NCBI GenBank assembly: GCA_034509495.1
Contig: CM067509.1
Span: forward strand, 5,430,288 to 5,494,287
DNA: 64,000 nt
Source: Acestrorhynchus altus
Taxonomy: Eukaryota; Chordata; Actinopteri; Characiformes; Acestrorhynchidae
Direction: 5' to 3'
Position numbers and translations under genes: made by a program. Below the pieces are notes generated by a model, which saw nothing but the letters and a program-made list of their open reading frames with translations, did not search any database and was not told the origin of the DNA. Each line of letters begins with the position of its first letter. Positions within the stretch are counted from its first letter, which is position 1. Shown piece after piece: positions 1-12,147 of this stretch.

Positions 1-233
1 TACAGTTTAAATCTCACTGCTGTGCTGCTCTGCTGTGCGTTCCAGTGAGGTTTGTGTTGGAGTGGCGGTCTTAGACTTCAGTCAGGCTGGACGTCAACAT
101 GGTGGAGGTAGTTACAACTAAGCCTCCTCAAGTGTTCACACATATTTTAGTCCACTGTAATGTAGGTCAGGCAATGTTAGAGTTACGTTGTCACGTGCAA
201 AATACAACCTCCACGCCTGTAGGTGGCACTCAC

Positions 234-1633
234 GTTTTGTGGAAGTGGTAGATCTCCTGCATGTTACCAAACAGCACGTCCTTCTTGTTCTGCAGGACAG
301 TAGGGATGAGGGGAGTCATGGCTGGGTTTTCCATCTCAGCGGCATAGCCCTGTAACACACATTACCATATTAAGCCATCCCATCCCACAGGGGGCGGCCT
401 TGTGACTGGAAGGTTGTGGGTTCGAATCCCCGAACTGGCAGAGCATGAGTGAACTTAACTCCCCGTCTGCCCACCCCTCCGGGCACGTGTGCTCACTGTC
501 CCTAGTGTGTGAATTCACTAGACCTGGAATGTTCTGCTACTGTAATGTATGATAATATCAATAACAATGGATTGAGAGCTTCTGTACCTGTAACACACAC
601 AGCAGTTCCTCCACATATGCTCTTTCTGTTTCCAGCAACTCATTCATTACATGCCTGCAATCACACACACACAACAACTCTCAGCCCACAGGGATGACAA
701 ATGCCTTCATTCATAACAGTAACATTGTTTCTACGTTGTTTCTGGGTTGTTCTCAGCACTGCAGTCACACTGACAGGGTGGTGGTGTGTTAGTGTGTGTT
801 GCTGGTATGAGTGGATCAGACACAGCAGTGCTGCTGGAGTGTTTAAACACTGTGTCCACTCACTGTCCACTCTATGAGACACTCCTACCGAGTGTCTCCA
901 CCTTGTAGAGACAGAGACAGTCAGAGACAGAAGCTCATCTGTTTCTGCACAGTTTGTGTTGGTCGTCCTCTAGTCCTTCATCAGCGCTCACAGGACGCTG
1001 TCGGCTGGACGTTTCTGGTCGGTGGACTGTTCTCGGTCCAGCAGTGACACTGAGGGGTTTAAACACTCCAGCAGCACTGCTGTGTCTGATCCACTCGTAC
1101 CAGCAACACACACTAACACACCACCACCATGTCAGTGTGACTGCAGTGCTGAGAACGACCCACCACCCACATAATAGCTGCTCTGTGGTGGTCCTGTGGG
1201 GTCCAGATCATTGAAGATGAACAGATGGACATGGGTAGCCTAACTTGTGGTCAAAAGCATCAGCGGGCCAGTAAAAACATGATCTCTTGACCCCTGACTG
1301 ACCTGCGGAGGACAGTCAGGTTCTCCTCCTCATCGGACACAGAAGCAGTGCGGCTGCTCCCTCCGTTCTGCTCGGATGACACCTACACACACACACAAAC
1401 ACACACACACACACACACATCAAACACACAGCTAATGATAGGACACTTCTAATGAGAAGGTTCCCAGGTGGGCCTGGTCTGTGCTGGACAAGGCCAACAG
1501 ATTTTGGAGGGAGCTGGAGGGGACAGTTGGAGCAGAACATATTTCTGACCTAAATAAGCAACATCTTACTTCATTGCGGTCACTGCTGCTTTCTGAGTCT
1601 TTACTTTCACAGCTCTTTTCTCGAACCCTAAGA

Positions 1634-1676
<43 letters not shown>

Positions 1677-2074
1677 AGATAGATCAGATAGAAAGATAGA
1701 TAGATAGACGCTGTACGAGAGATGGATGCCTGGACACTAACCCGGGGAGGAAGGAGGTGATTTGATGGCCTCGGGTGTGGGGGCCACCGGCTGGACTGGG
1801 CGAGTCTGCTTGGCTGCTAGCTTCTTCAGACTGACTCTCCTTTTCTCAAACATCTCCTGGAGCAAAGTCCTCTTCTCAAACACCCGCTTTACCCGTTCCT
1901 GAAACGCAGTTTCTGATTCAGATTTACTGAAATCACTGTCATGTTTATGTAACCAATATGAGGTGACTTCTGGTATTACTGGGTCAGAATGTTCCAAGAA
2001 AACAATCCTAATGGCATAATACCTCCTACACCTGCACTGATCAAATGATGACCCTCCCATCTGTGGGTGTGTGT

Positions 2075-2108
<34 letters not shown>

Positions 2109-5100
2109 TTTCCTCACCTTCAGCTCGTCATTCAATACACCGTCATACTCTCTCCAAACTGCCTCCAAATCCCACTCACTGGCCGTCTCTAGGTACCCCT
2201 CCAGCTCCTGCAGTGCCGACTCCGCCCCCTCCTGAGACTGACACCTGTCAAGTGGCTGAGAGGCCAGCATGTAAATGCCATCCTCACACCATTTAGACAC
2301 CTGAGAGAGCAAAAGATACAAGAGACGAGAGAACATTGTCCGTGATGTGTGATGCCTGCTCACTCCCATTCTTCCCATTCCCATTCCCATTCCCATTTGT
2401 GTGTGTGTGGCGTGCCCTCTCACACTCTGCAGTCTCTGGTGGAGCTCCATGGCCTGCATCAGTAGAGCTCTCTTGATCTGGAGCTCTTGTGGGAGTTTCT
2501 CTCCGGCTCTCTGAAGACCACCACACTTCACCCTCACACCATCATCAGCAAACTCACAGCTGTCAATCAGATGCTCACCGTCAGTAACCAGAGCCCTCGA
2601 CCTGTCCAGAAGTTCCTACAGGAGGGAATTTTTTACATTACTGTGACATTAAACACCAATCATTTATAACACTGTCCATTCTTTCAGCTCCTCACAGCAG
2701 CACTTTGTGGTTCTATAATTCCAGACTGTAGTTCATCTGTTTCTCTGCAGACTTCATTCTCCTCCTTTCACCCTGATCTTCAATGATCAGGACCCCACAG
2801 GACCACCACAGAGCAGATTTTATGTGGGTGGTGGGTCATTCTCAGCACTGCAGTCACACTGACATGGTGGTGGTGTGTTATTGTATGTTGAGGTGGTACG
2901 AGTGGATCAGACACAGCAGTGCTGCTGGAGTGTTTAAACCCTGTGTCCACTCACTGTCCACCCTATCAGACACAGAAGCTCATCTGTTTCTGCACAGTTT
3001 GTGTTGGTCGTCCTCTAGTCCTTCATCGGTGCTCACAGGACGCTGCCCAGAGGACGCTGTCGGCTGGACATTTCTGGTTGGTGGACTGTTCTCAGTCCAG
3101 CAGTGACACTGAGGGGTTTAAACACTCCAGCAGCACTGCTGTGTCTGATCCACTCGTACCAGCAACACACACTAACACACCACCACCATGTAAGAGTCAT
3201 AATTAAGGTAGTAATTAATAATAAGGTATTCTATATAAAAGTAGTCTATAGATGCAAAATTCATACATTAGGCTTTAAATGTAACTGAATTAAATAACTA
3301 GTTAATTAAATAGCTAGTAATAGACTAACTGATTGTATTTAGGTCCAGGATACAACCACAGTTTATCCTGAATAGACATACAAGGCCATATGCATGGTAC
3401 TAGATAAGCCTAATAAATACCAAAGTCTTACTCTTAGTATTTATACAACAACAACAACAACATAACAACAAATACATTCTAAGCCACCTTTAATCGCTTA
3501 AGTGTCCTTCAGTAAGAGACTTACACACGCTTTCTCTTCCTGGCTGGTCAGCTCTCTGAACAGGTATTCAGTGTGGGTGGGGCTCATTCCGACATGTGGG
3601 GAAGCTGTCACCCTATTGGTTGCTTGCTCTAGCTCCTCCCACACCTGCGAACAAAGCAGAGGACTTCATTTTCTGGAAACACGCGTGACGTTCTTGTCAG
3701 GTTTAGAGTGAAGTGTGTTTGTGTTTGGCTGTGATTGTGTTTGGGTGACCTGTTGAAAGTTGTGCTCAAACTGCCGCAGTTTCAGACACATTTCCAGCTT
3801 GTTGTGATGCTGCACCCAGAAGTCATCGAACGTCGTCGAGCTCTCGTTTAACTGAGACAACAACCTGCGAGAAGAGGACGGATAGAATGAAATGGTCTCA
3901 AAACGTATCCCAACATATGCTCATCTATGAGTAAGGACTCCACATCACACCATCCGGCCTTCCGGTTCTCCGACTCCTGACCATGAAAGGTGCTGATGGG
4001 ATTCGTACTTATGATACTTATGATCTCCTGTCATTTACAAGCAGGCAGTTAGACAGTCACTCCACTCTGGACCTGTGAAACGATGTATTTTCACAGCTCT
4101 ATTGTGGCCCTACGGTCTAACTGCTCACCAAGTGTGAGGAGATCATAGGTTACAATCCCAACGAGGGCGCAGTGTTCCTTTGCCAAGCCTCCCAGTGTGG
4201 GAATGTCATGTGACGGGGGCGTTCTTACCCGCACATGTGAATAAATAGTAAATAAACTGAGGGGGAGGAGCCACCGGCTAAACATCTTATACAATATTGA
4301 ATCAGTTTCAGCTGCAGCTTATTTACGAATTAGCTAAACAAAGTCCCCTCGGATTCAAAGCCAAAACACGAGGTCAAATGTATGGAATACTGATGTGTAT
4401 GGAATACTGATGTGTATGGAATACCGGGCTCTAAACTGTAGACTGACCTGTGAACAGTTGCCAGGTTCTCCAGCTGGTCCGGGTTCAAGCTGCTGTCTGG
4501 ATCCCTGCGTATTGGCTCTCGAATGTTCTCCAGGATCTTACGCCCCTGTCTGAGAGCTCCTGACATCTCCTCCTTTCATATGAAGAGACAAACAGAGGCA
4601 GAGATCTTTAGATTCCATTAAAAACGCGATTAAAAACATGGAAAAAACGAAGCTTTTCACTGTATTTCATGAAGTATTCGCACATCCTCGATTCCAAAGC
4701 TCTGATCCTCCACCTCCATATATAATAAACCTACAACGAAATGAATAGAATTCTAAAAAATGTGGTGTTACAGGTGTGACCTGGAACTAAGTGAATGAGT
4801 GAAAGAGTGAAAGAGTATCTCTGACCTTCCTATGGAACGTCCATTTACAGGGGGAGTCGAGAAGGCTCTATTGCAGTTCAGATGATGTAAATGGTACCAC
4901 GTTTGCTGAACAACATGCTAGATTATATGAGAGCTTACCTTCATGCTCTCTCTCCTGCTGGAGTGTGTGTTGAGCAGATTGCTGGTTGCTAGGGGGGAGT
5001 TGGGCAGATCTGTCTCCGCCAGCTCCCTGCCAATAGCCTGCAGTCTCTGTGCCATCCTCTTCACCAGCACCGCAAAGCCCTCTATGTCCTACACACACAC

Positions 5101-5341
5101 ACACACACACACACATACACACAAACCCAATGTGGTGTATGACTGTGTTGTGTTACTGTCTTGTGTCTGTGTTACAGCTGTTTAGTATAACTGTGTTGTG
5201 GTTGTGCTGTTGGTTCTCACGGTACGGTGGGAGATCCAGGTCCGATGGCAGTACTGCTGAGTGCCACCCAGTTCCTGAGTCAGCTGACTTCGCTCTATAT
5301 AAGTGTGCAGCTCCACTAGCGAACTCAGCATGATCACCTAG

Positions 5342-5387
<46 letters not shown>

Positions 5388-5459
5388 AAACATTTCGATA
5401 TATTACCATCACAGTCTTACATTAATCACCATTACATTAAATTTTGTTCACACACACAG

Positions 5460-5515
<56 letters not shown>

Positions 5516-6106
5516 CACCTTCATCTTAAAATCGTCTCTGTGGAGTTTGAAGAAGACGTCTGAGAGAGTACGCTGGAAGAGAGCGCTGGGCCGCAGCACC
5601 AGAACCAGACGCAGGTTCCCTGGAAAGTGGCCCTTAATACACACACACACACACACACACACACATAAATAACCTGATGGTTATGATATGTGATATTAAA
5701 CGGCTGCAAAAGGAACATTACATTATATGGACAAAAGTATTGAGACACCTCCTCATTCAGTCTTTCTTTGGAAAGCAAGCGTATCAAAAATGTTTATCCT
5801 GTCTCTACTGCTCAGAAAAGACTTTCCTACTAGATTCTGGAACATTGCTCTGAGTTATATGGTGGATTTCAGGCTTCAGGTGGAAGTCACACTCACGAGA
5901 TGCGGGTAATGTTCCTTTCACGCCAGGCCATCGGTCCTGGCGTCTGTCAATCACCAAGATGAAGCCCACCTGCACTCAAACTGGGAAATATTGCAAGCGA
6001 TTTCATACGAGAAAACTGATCACTGATAAGTGTAACGCCAGTGTTTGTTTATGGATAAAGTCCGCCCCTTCAATCAAAACAGCCAATCATCTTGCTGGTT
6101 ATGCCT

Positions 6107-6137
<31 letters not shown>

Positions 6138-6452
6138 TGTGCGTGTGTGTGTGTGTGTTTACCTAGGAACACTCGTCAGGTAGGTGAGAACATTGTGGAA
6201 CTCCTGATCTCCAATGTCACCAAACGAAGGAAAATCTGGGAAGATAATGATCGGGCTGCCATCCTGACCTCTGCCCCCTAGAGTTCATCACAAACAGAAG
6301 AACCATCAAGACTGAGTTAGAAACGCTCCCGTGATCAGAATGAAATCACAGCATGGTCCTTGCTTTTCTTTGCCTGTCTCCGCAGCGGCAAAGAGACAGT
6401 GTGCTGACCATTCAGTTTAGTCTGGAGGAACAAACCTGTCAACACTAATCTC

Positions 6453-6494
<42 letters not shown>

Positions 6495-8414
6495 CTTTAC
6501 CTACAATAATTTATTCAGTATCTACTAGAGATTCAGTATTCATAGTAAATACTGAATAATTCATAGTAGATACTGAATAATTCATAGTAAATACTGAATC
6601 ATTCATAGTAGATTCTGAATGATTCATAGTAGATACTGAATAATTCATAGTAGATACTAAGATAATTCTCACAGTAGATGCTGAATTATTTATAGTATAT
6701 ACTGAATAATTAATAGTAAATCTTGATTAATTTGAAGGAAATGCTGAATAATTCCTAGCAAATCCTGAATAATTCATAGTAAATACTGAATAATTCATAG
6801 TAGATACTGAATAATTCATAGTAGATACTGAATAATTCATAGTAGATACTGAATTATTCATAATGGATACTGAATAATTAATAGTAAATACTGAATAATT
6901 AATAGTAGATACTGAATAATTCATAGTAGATACTGAATAATTAATAGTGGATGCTGAATAATTCATAGTAGATGCTGAATTATTCATAATGGAAACTGAA
7001 TAATTAATAGTAAATACTGAATAATTAATAGTAAATACTGAATAATTCTTAGTAGATACTGAATAATTAATAGTAATTTCTGGATAATTCATATTAGATA
7101 CTGAATAATTAATAATAAATACTAGATAATTCATAGTAGATACTGAATTATTCATAATGGAAACTGAATAATTAATAGTAAATACTGAATAATTCATAGT
7201 AGATACTGAATAATTAATAGTAAATACTGGATAATTCATATTAGATACTGAATAATTAATAGTAAATACTGGATAATTCATAGTAGATACTGAATAATTA
7301 ATAGTAAATACTGGATAATTCATAGTAGATACTGAATAATTAATAGTAAATACTGAATAATTCATAGTAGATACTGAATTATTCATAATGGATACTGAAT
7401 AATTAATAGTAAATACTGGATAATTCATAGTAGATACTGAATAATTAATAGTAAATACTGGATAATTCATAGTAGATACTAAAGATAATTAATAGTAAAT
7501 ACTGGATAATTCATAGTAGATACTGAATAATTAATAGTAAATACTGGATAATTCATAGTAGATACTGAATAATTAATAGTAAATACTGGATAATTCATAG
7601 TAGATACTGAATAATTAATAGTAAATACTGGATAATTCATAGTAGATACTGAATAATTAATAGTAGATACTGGATAATTCATAGTAGATACTGAATAATT
7701 AATAGTAGATACTGGATAATTCATAGTAGATACTGAATAATTAATAGTAGATACTGGATAATTCATAGTAGATACTGAATAATTAATAGTAAATACTGGA
7801 TAATTCATAGTAGATACTGAATAATTAATAGTAAATACTGGATAATTCATAGTAGATACTGAATAATTAATAGTAGATACTGGATAATTCTTAGTAGATA
7901 CTGAATAATTAATAGTAAATGCTGGATAATTCATAGTAGATACTGAATAATTAATAGTAGATACTGAATAATTCATAGTAGATACTGAATGTTAGTAGTA
8001 AATACTGGATAATTCATAGTAGATACTGGATAATTCATAGTAGATACTGGATAATTCATAGTAGATACTGAATAATTAATAGTAGATACTGGATAATTCA
8101 TAGTAGATACTGAATAATTAATAGTAGATACTGAATAATTCATAGTAGATACTGAATCGACTATAACAGCTCAGATGACTTTTAGGTGTCTCATAATGAA
8201 TTATTCTAAATGTGATATTAATACGTTCTGTAATTATGAGCTGAGATGTGATCTCAGCTCTCAGCTGTTCTCAAAGCCTTCTCAGATATTTATGAACAGT
8301 CGTGTGGAGGTTCTACCTTAGTCCAGATGAGAAGTTACCTGACAAGACGGCAAACTTCTTTTTCAGCTCAGTAATGACGTCAGCAGCGCAGAGAGGACTC
8401 GTCTCCTGCTGCAT
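234..8414 (-). CDS. mcf2l: MCF2L-like Rho guanine nucleotide exchange factor (Dbl family), 5' part
   Basis: Multi-exon gene that leaves the window at its left edge. Exons read from the 5' end: 8339-8414, 6163-6277, 5897-5980, 5519-5619, 5221-5337, 4939-5088, 4448-4572, 3750-3864, 3525-3644, 2364-2615, 2118-2300, 1742-1898, 1570-1634, 1303-1382, 588-654, 234-349. The start is the ATG at 8412-8414 (MQQETSPLCAADV); an in-frame TGA lies just upstream of it. The first exons encode a CRAL-TRIO/SEC14-like lipid-binding domain (GRGQDGSPIIIFP, GFILVIDRRQD, LVLVLRPS). Next come spectrin-like helices (FDDFWVQHHNKLEMCLKLRQ, KWCEDGIYMLASQPLD) and the family linker KKLAAKQTRPVQPVAPTPEA. The last two exons begin the DH catalytic domain (NELLETERAYVEELLCVLQ, NKKDVLFGNMQEIYHF). 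The family activates RhoA and Cdc42 at membranes. The linker is closer to MCF2L than to MCF2. The frame breaks between exons 2 and 3, and one donor is displaced (see findings). DH end, PH and SH3 lie outside. Confidence 0.93.
375..510 (+). repeat. tRNA-derived SINE fragment
   Basis: Contains a near-perfect RNA polymerase III B box (GGTTCGAATCC, 419-429) and a CTTGTGACTGGAAGGTTGTG lead-in. It is followed by TGCCCACCCCTCCGGGCACG, shared with 38150-38345. It lies in an mcf2l intron. Confidence 0.75.
740..1215. mobile_element. palindromic (fold-back) repeat, near-complete copy in mcf2l intron
   Basis: The left arm near 754-846 (CAGCACTGCAGTCACACTGA through GGAGTGTTTAAACAC) is repeated in inverted orientation near 1058-1153 (GTTTAAACACTCCAGCAGCA through CAGTGCTG). 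About 200 bp of spacer separates the arms. No ORF of its own. The family is present many times in the window. Confidence 0.85.
2740..3195. mobile_element. palindromic fold-back repeat, second copy in mcf2l intron
   Basis: The same arms and spacer as the copy at 740, preceded by the end motif TGATCTTCAATGATCAGGAC. A small duplication is present in the spacer near 3040. Confidence 0.85.
5342..5664. repeat. (CA)n tracts around one mcf2l exon
   Basis: (CA)n at 5342-5385, 5462-5513 and 5638-5664. The second begins within 6 bp of the donor of exon 5519-5619, and the third lies just before its acceptor. Further (CA)/(TG) tracts are at 5088-5121 and 6109-6158. Confidence 0.95.
6520..8157. repeat. 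21-bp tandem repeat (satellite-like) in an mcf2l intron
   Basis: About 77 head-to-tail copies of a 21-bp AT-rich unit, typified by ATAATTCATAGTAGATACTG. Much of the array alternates two variants, giving a 42-bp higher-order period. The unit length is a multiple of three and lacks stops on the minus strand, so long heptapeptide-repeat ORFs (NYSVSTM type) appear. These are not genes. The array lies between mcf2l coding exons 1 and 2. Confidence 0.95.
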
Positions 8415-8426
8415 ATTTCATCTACA

Positions 8427-8474
<48 letters not shown>

Positions 8475-10114
8475 ATAGGACATATTGACTGCATTGTGGT
8501 GTGAAGTTCAAAACACAACCCATACAGGTGCAGTATAGGTTATAATTGTAGATTATGGGGTCTACTGGCCAGGTTTAAGATCATTAAGGGCCCAGGCAAT
8601 CAGAGATGGTCTGATATTATACAGATAGTATACAATTCCAAATGCCAGGTTGAGCAGAGCAGATATGGCTCTTCTACTGTATGTTCAGTCAATAATCACA
8701 TTGATTAACCTTTAGAACTTTAGGCCAATGTTGTGGGATGTTTTCATAGTTTTCATCCTTTTTTCACCAAAGAATTAGAAACGTACTTAAAGGAGACTGA
8801 ATTACTCACTGATAAATCATCACTGTGCTGAGACTACTGTTGTCAGATAGGGTCTTGAAGTTTGTTATGATATGTGTAGTCCTTTGATCCTAGACTGGTA
8901 CGAACATGGCGAGATACCTCCAACCTTCTGAGGAGACTTTGTGATAAAATCATCTTTACAGGTTGGTTATACAAGGTCTATATCTGTGTACTCGGCGCTG
9001 TGCAAAAGATTAGACACGGAATGATTACGTTTACGTTACGGAGTGTGGGAATTCAGTTCAAACTCACAAGGTCACATGATATCAGACCAACGATATCACC
9101 CACCCCTACGACCCGTACCCTGAGCTGTATCCATAACTGGTTGTGAATGGACTTCTGTAGGTGGGACTAATGGGAGTGAATTGTGCCTAGAGGTGCTCTC
9201 ACCTCCTTTTATCTCCAACTCATACCCCACCCTCACTCACAAGATCTCCACACATACACAGGAGACACACACAAGTGTGTGTAGTAGCCTTGGATGTAAA
9301 TTGTAACTGTCCCTACTGTCCAAGAAGAGCGTTCTACTCAGCTCTTCCTCAGAACTGGGTTGAGGATTTGATGGCATTGTGTGAGCATTAGTGAGGTCAG
9401 GATGCTGGATGATCACAACCCCACCCCCATCTCCCCAAATCATCCCTAAAGTACTGGCTGAAGCTCCATCATTCCAGGAGCTTCCAGACATGGTGACAAC
9501 AGGTCCATGTTTGTTCATCTGCTCCAGAGAGTCCTATTCTATTGGCAGTATTTGTCTGTTTCAGCAGTGGGTGCAACTTAAAGTAGCAAAAGTAAAAGAG
9601 GAGTCCATAAACATTTGGACATACACACTGATCAACCATATCATTATGACCACTTCCAGGAGCACTTTGTAGTTCTAAATCACAGACTGGATTCATCTGC
9701 TTCTCTCCATGCTAGTGGTGTGTTAGTGTGTGTTGCACTGGTACGAGTGGATCAGACACAGCAGTGCTGCTGGAGTGTTTAAACACTGTGTCCACTCACT
9801 GTCCTCTGTCAGACACTCCTGCAGGTGTCTCATTGTAGATGTAAGTCAGGAACAGAAAGCTCATCTGTTTCTGCACAGTTTGTGTTAGTGCGTCCTCTAT
9901 TCATCATCAATTGCTTGGTTGGTGTTGTTGGACCATTCTCCAGTCAGCGGTATCGATCAAGTCCACTAGTAGTGTCGTCTCTTCAGAAGGACTGTGTTGT
10001 GTTGATCAAACCAGTATCAGTAGTGAGGCTTAAGTCGGCCATGAGAAAGGACGACTGTTTCAGCCTTCTGGAGTCAGGTTCAGACCCTCGAGGTACTTCC
10101 TCTCTCTGTTTCTT

Positions 10115-10160
<46 letters not shown>

Positions 10161-10595
10161 CAAAATTAGGCTTCAAAGTGGCTACTGTTACAGAGGTGGG
10201 GGCTTATAGAAGCATTCCCTTTCACACAGACACACACGTTATATACATGTCCTAAAGTATCCAGACACCTCTTCTAATTAGTGGACACACCTACTTCAAT
10301 CACACACCTCGTATGCTCTGCAGAAGCCAAGATCTTAGATCACTATGTCCAGTGCAAAGCATGGGCTACGGCGGTAACACTGCTGTCCCATACCTTTGCG
10401 ATGAGCTGGTTTGGTGTTTCTGTTCCAGAACTGATCTAACATCTAACATCAGTACCTGATCTGATTAACGCTCTACTGGTTGAATGCAATCAAATCCTCA
10501 CAGCAATGCTCCAATATTGAGGGTAAAGTTTTCCCAGGAGAGCAAATTCACTGTACTAATGCCCTTGATTTCAGAAGAAATCAAGACATTAACTG
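8415..10595. other. spacer upstream of mcf2l, no gene seen
   Basis: (CA)n at 8423-8471, about 1 kb of unremarkable sequence to 9600, a truncated fold-back element, (CT)n and (CA)n at 10108-10158, and a DNA-element fragment at 10240-10600. No conserved coding pattern was recognised. Confidence 0.6.
9610..9915. mobile_element. palindromic fold-back repeat, truncated copy
   Basis: Begins with the family end ATACACACTGATCAACCATA near 9620 and carries the left arm (GATCAGACACAGCAGTGCTG). The right arm is missing. Confidence 0.7.
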
Positions 10596-11552
10596 CTGCT
10601 GCAGACTTTGTGTTTCTGATACAGTTTCGTAACTACACTGTTGCAGTCTTTAATACCGCCCTACCGGACTGTGTTTCTGTGATACAGTTTCCAGCTACAC
10701 TGTGATGATACTAATACCGGCTGCAGGACTGTGTTTCTAATCGTTTAGTAACCGCTGTTACTGATCTTTGTCACCAGCTACCGGACTGTGTTTCTGATAC
10801 AGTTTCAGCTAACTACACTGCTGATCTTTAATATTGCGCTGCGGACTGTGTTTCTGATACAGTTTCAGTAACTACACTGTTACTGATCTTTAATACCGGC
10901 TACGGTTTGTGTTTTCTGATACGTTTCCGTAACTACACTGTTACTGATCTTTAATACCGCCTACCGGACTGTGTTTCTGATACAGTTTCAGTAACTACAT
11001 ATTACTGATCTTTAGCCTACGGCTGCGGACTGTGTTTCTGATACAGTTTCAGTATCCACTGCTGATCTTTAATAAGCTGCGGACTGTGTTTCTGATACAG
11101 TTTCAGTAACTACACTGTTACTGATCACTATGCAGCTACCGGACTGTGTTTCTGTTTAGTTCAGTAACACCACTGCTGATCTTTAATACATTTGCAGGAC
11201 TGTGTTTTTCTAGTAGTTTCAGTAACTACACTGTTACTGATCTTTAATACACGGCTACGGATTTGTGTTTCTGATACAGTTTCCCAGTAACTACACTGCT
11301 GCTGATCTTTAATAGCGGCTACCGGACTGTGTTTCTGATACAGTTTCAGTAACTACACTGCTGATGATCTTTAATACCGGCTACCGGACTGTGTTTCTGA
11401 TACAGTTTCAGTAACTACACTGCTGATCTTTATTACCGGCTACCGGACTGTGTTTCTATTTAGTTTCAGTAACTTCCTGCTGATCTTTAATACAGCTACC
11501 GGACTGTGTTTCTGATACAGTTTCAGTAACTACACTGCTGCTGACTCTTTAA
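10596..11552. repeat. about 60-bp tandem repeat (minisatellite), roughly 15 copies
   Basis: The unit runs GGACTGTGTTTCTGATACAG, then TTTCAGTAACTACACTG, then TGATCTTTAATACCGGCTAC. Unit length varies by indels. Many copies contain CAGTAAC-TACACT-GTTACTG, a 7-bp inverted repeat that could form a small hairpin. The array lies in the mcf2l-cenpj spacer. Confidence 0.9.
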
Positions 11553-11585
11553 AAATGTATATGCAGTGAAGATCTCTCTCACAAG

Positions 11586-11616
<31 letters not shown>

Positions 11617-11629
11617 ACACACAACTTAC

Positions 11630-11780
11630 TGTGGAGTGTGTTGCAGCAACGGAAAAAGCGAGAGTATTTCTCAGCCTCTGTCAGTGGAATGCGCACAGAC
11701 CTTCTCCTGCTCTAAAGCATCTCCATCTCTCTACTTCTCCCTCTCTGCTGATCTGACCTGCGTGAGAACTGACTACTGGG
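11630..11780 (-). other. possible non-coding 5' exon of mcf2l
   Basis: On the minus strand the sequence just before position 11629 ends in a strong donor (CCACA|gtaagt). It lies upstream of the mcf2l start exon, which itself begins after an acceptor-like TG-rich tract ending in tag. No convincing open frame is present, so it would be 5'UTR. The upper boundary is a guess. This rests only on splice-site pattern and position. Confidence 0.2.
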
Positions 11781-11803
11781 ACAGTGCACAGATCACTGAC
11801 ACC

Positions 11804-11843
<40 letters not shown>

Positions 11844-11927
11844 CTTGCACCAGTCCACCTCCAGTAAACTCTTTTTCTTTATGTGGCTTTCATTGATGAA
11901 TAGGTGTCTGTTTGGTGTGTGTGTGTG

Positions 11928-11985
<58 letters not shown>

Positions 11986-12110
11986 ATCAGATGAGATTTC
12001 AGCACTGCACACAAATAACAAAGCTGGATTCAGACCTGCTCAATCTGAGCACATTCAAATGATCAGACAGCATTTAGATACAGCAGCTCAACACTTCCTC
12101 TCTCTCTCTC

Positions 12111-12147
<37 letters not shown>

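Noticed and set aside
415..435. Possible functional tRNA gene from the B-box match
   Set aside because: No cloverleaf can be formed, and the sequence continues into a shared repeat body, so it is a SINE.
6727..7976. Two long minus-strand ORFs (247 and 165 codons) rich in NYSVST
   Set aside because: They are the 21-bp satellite read in an open frame. The sequence is perfectly periodic and lies between mcf2l exons.
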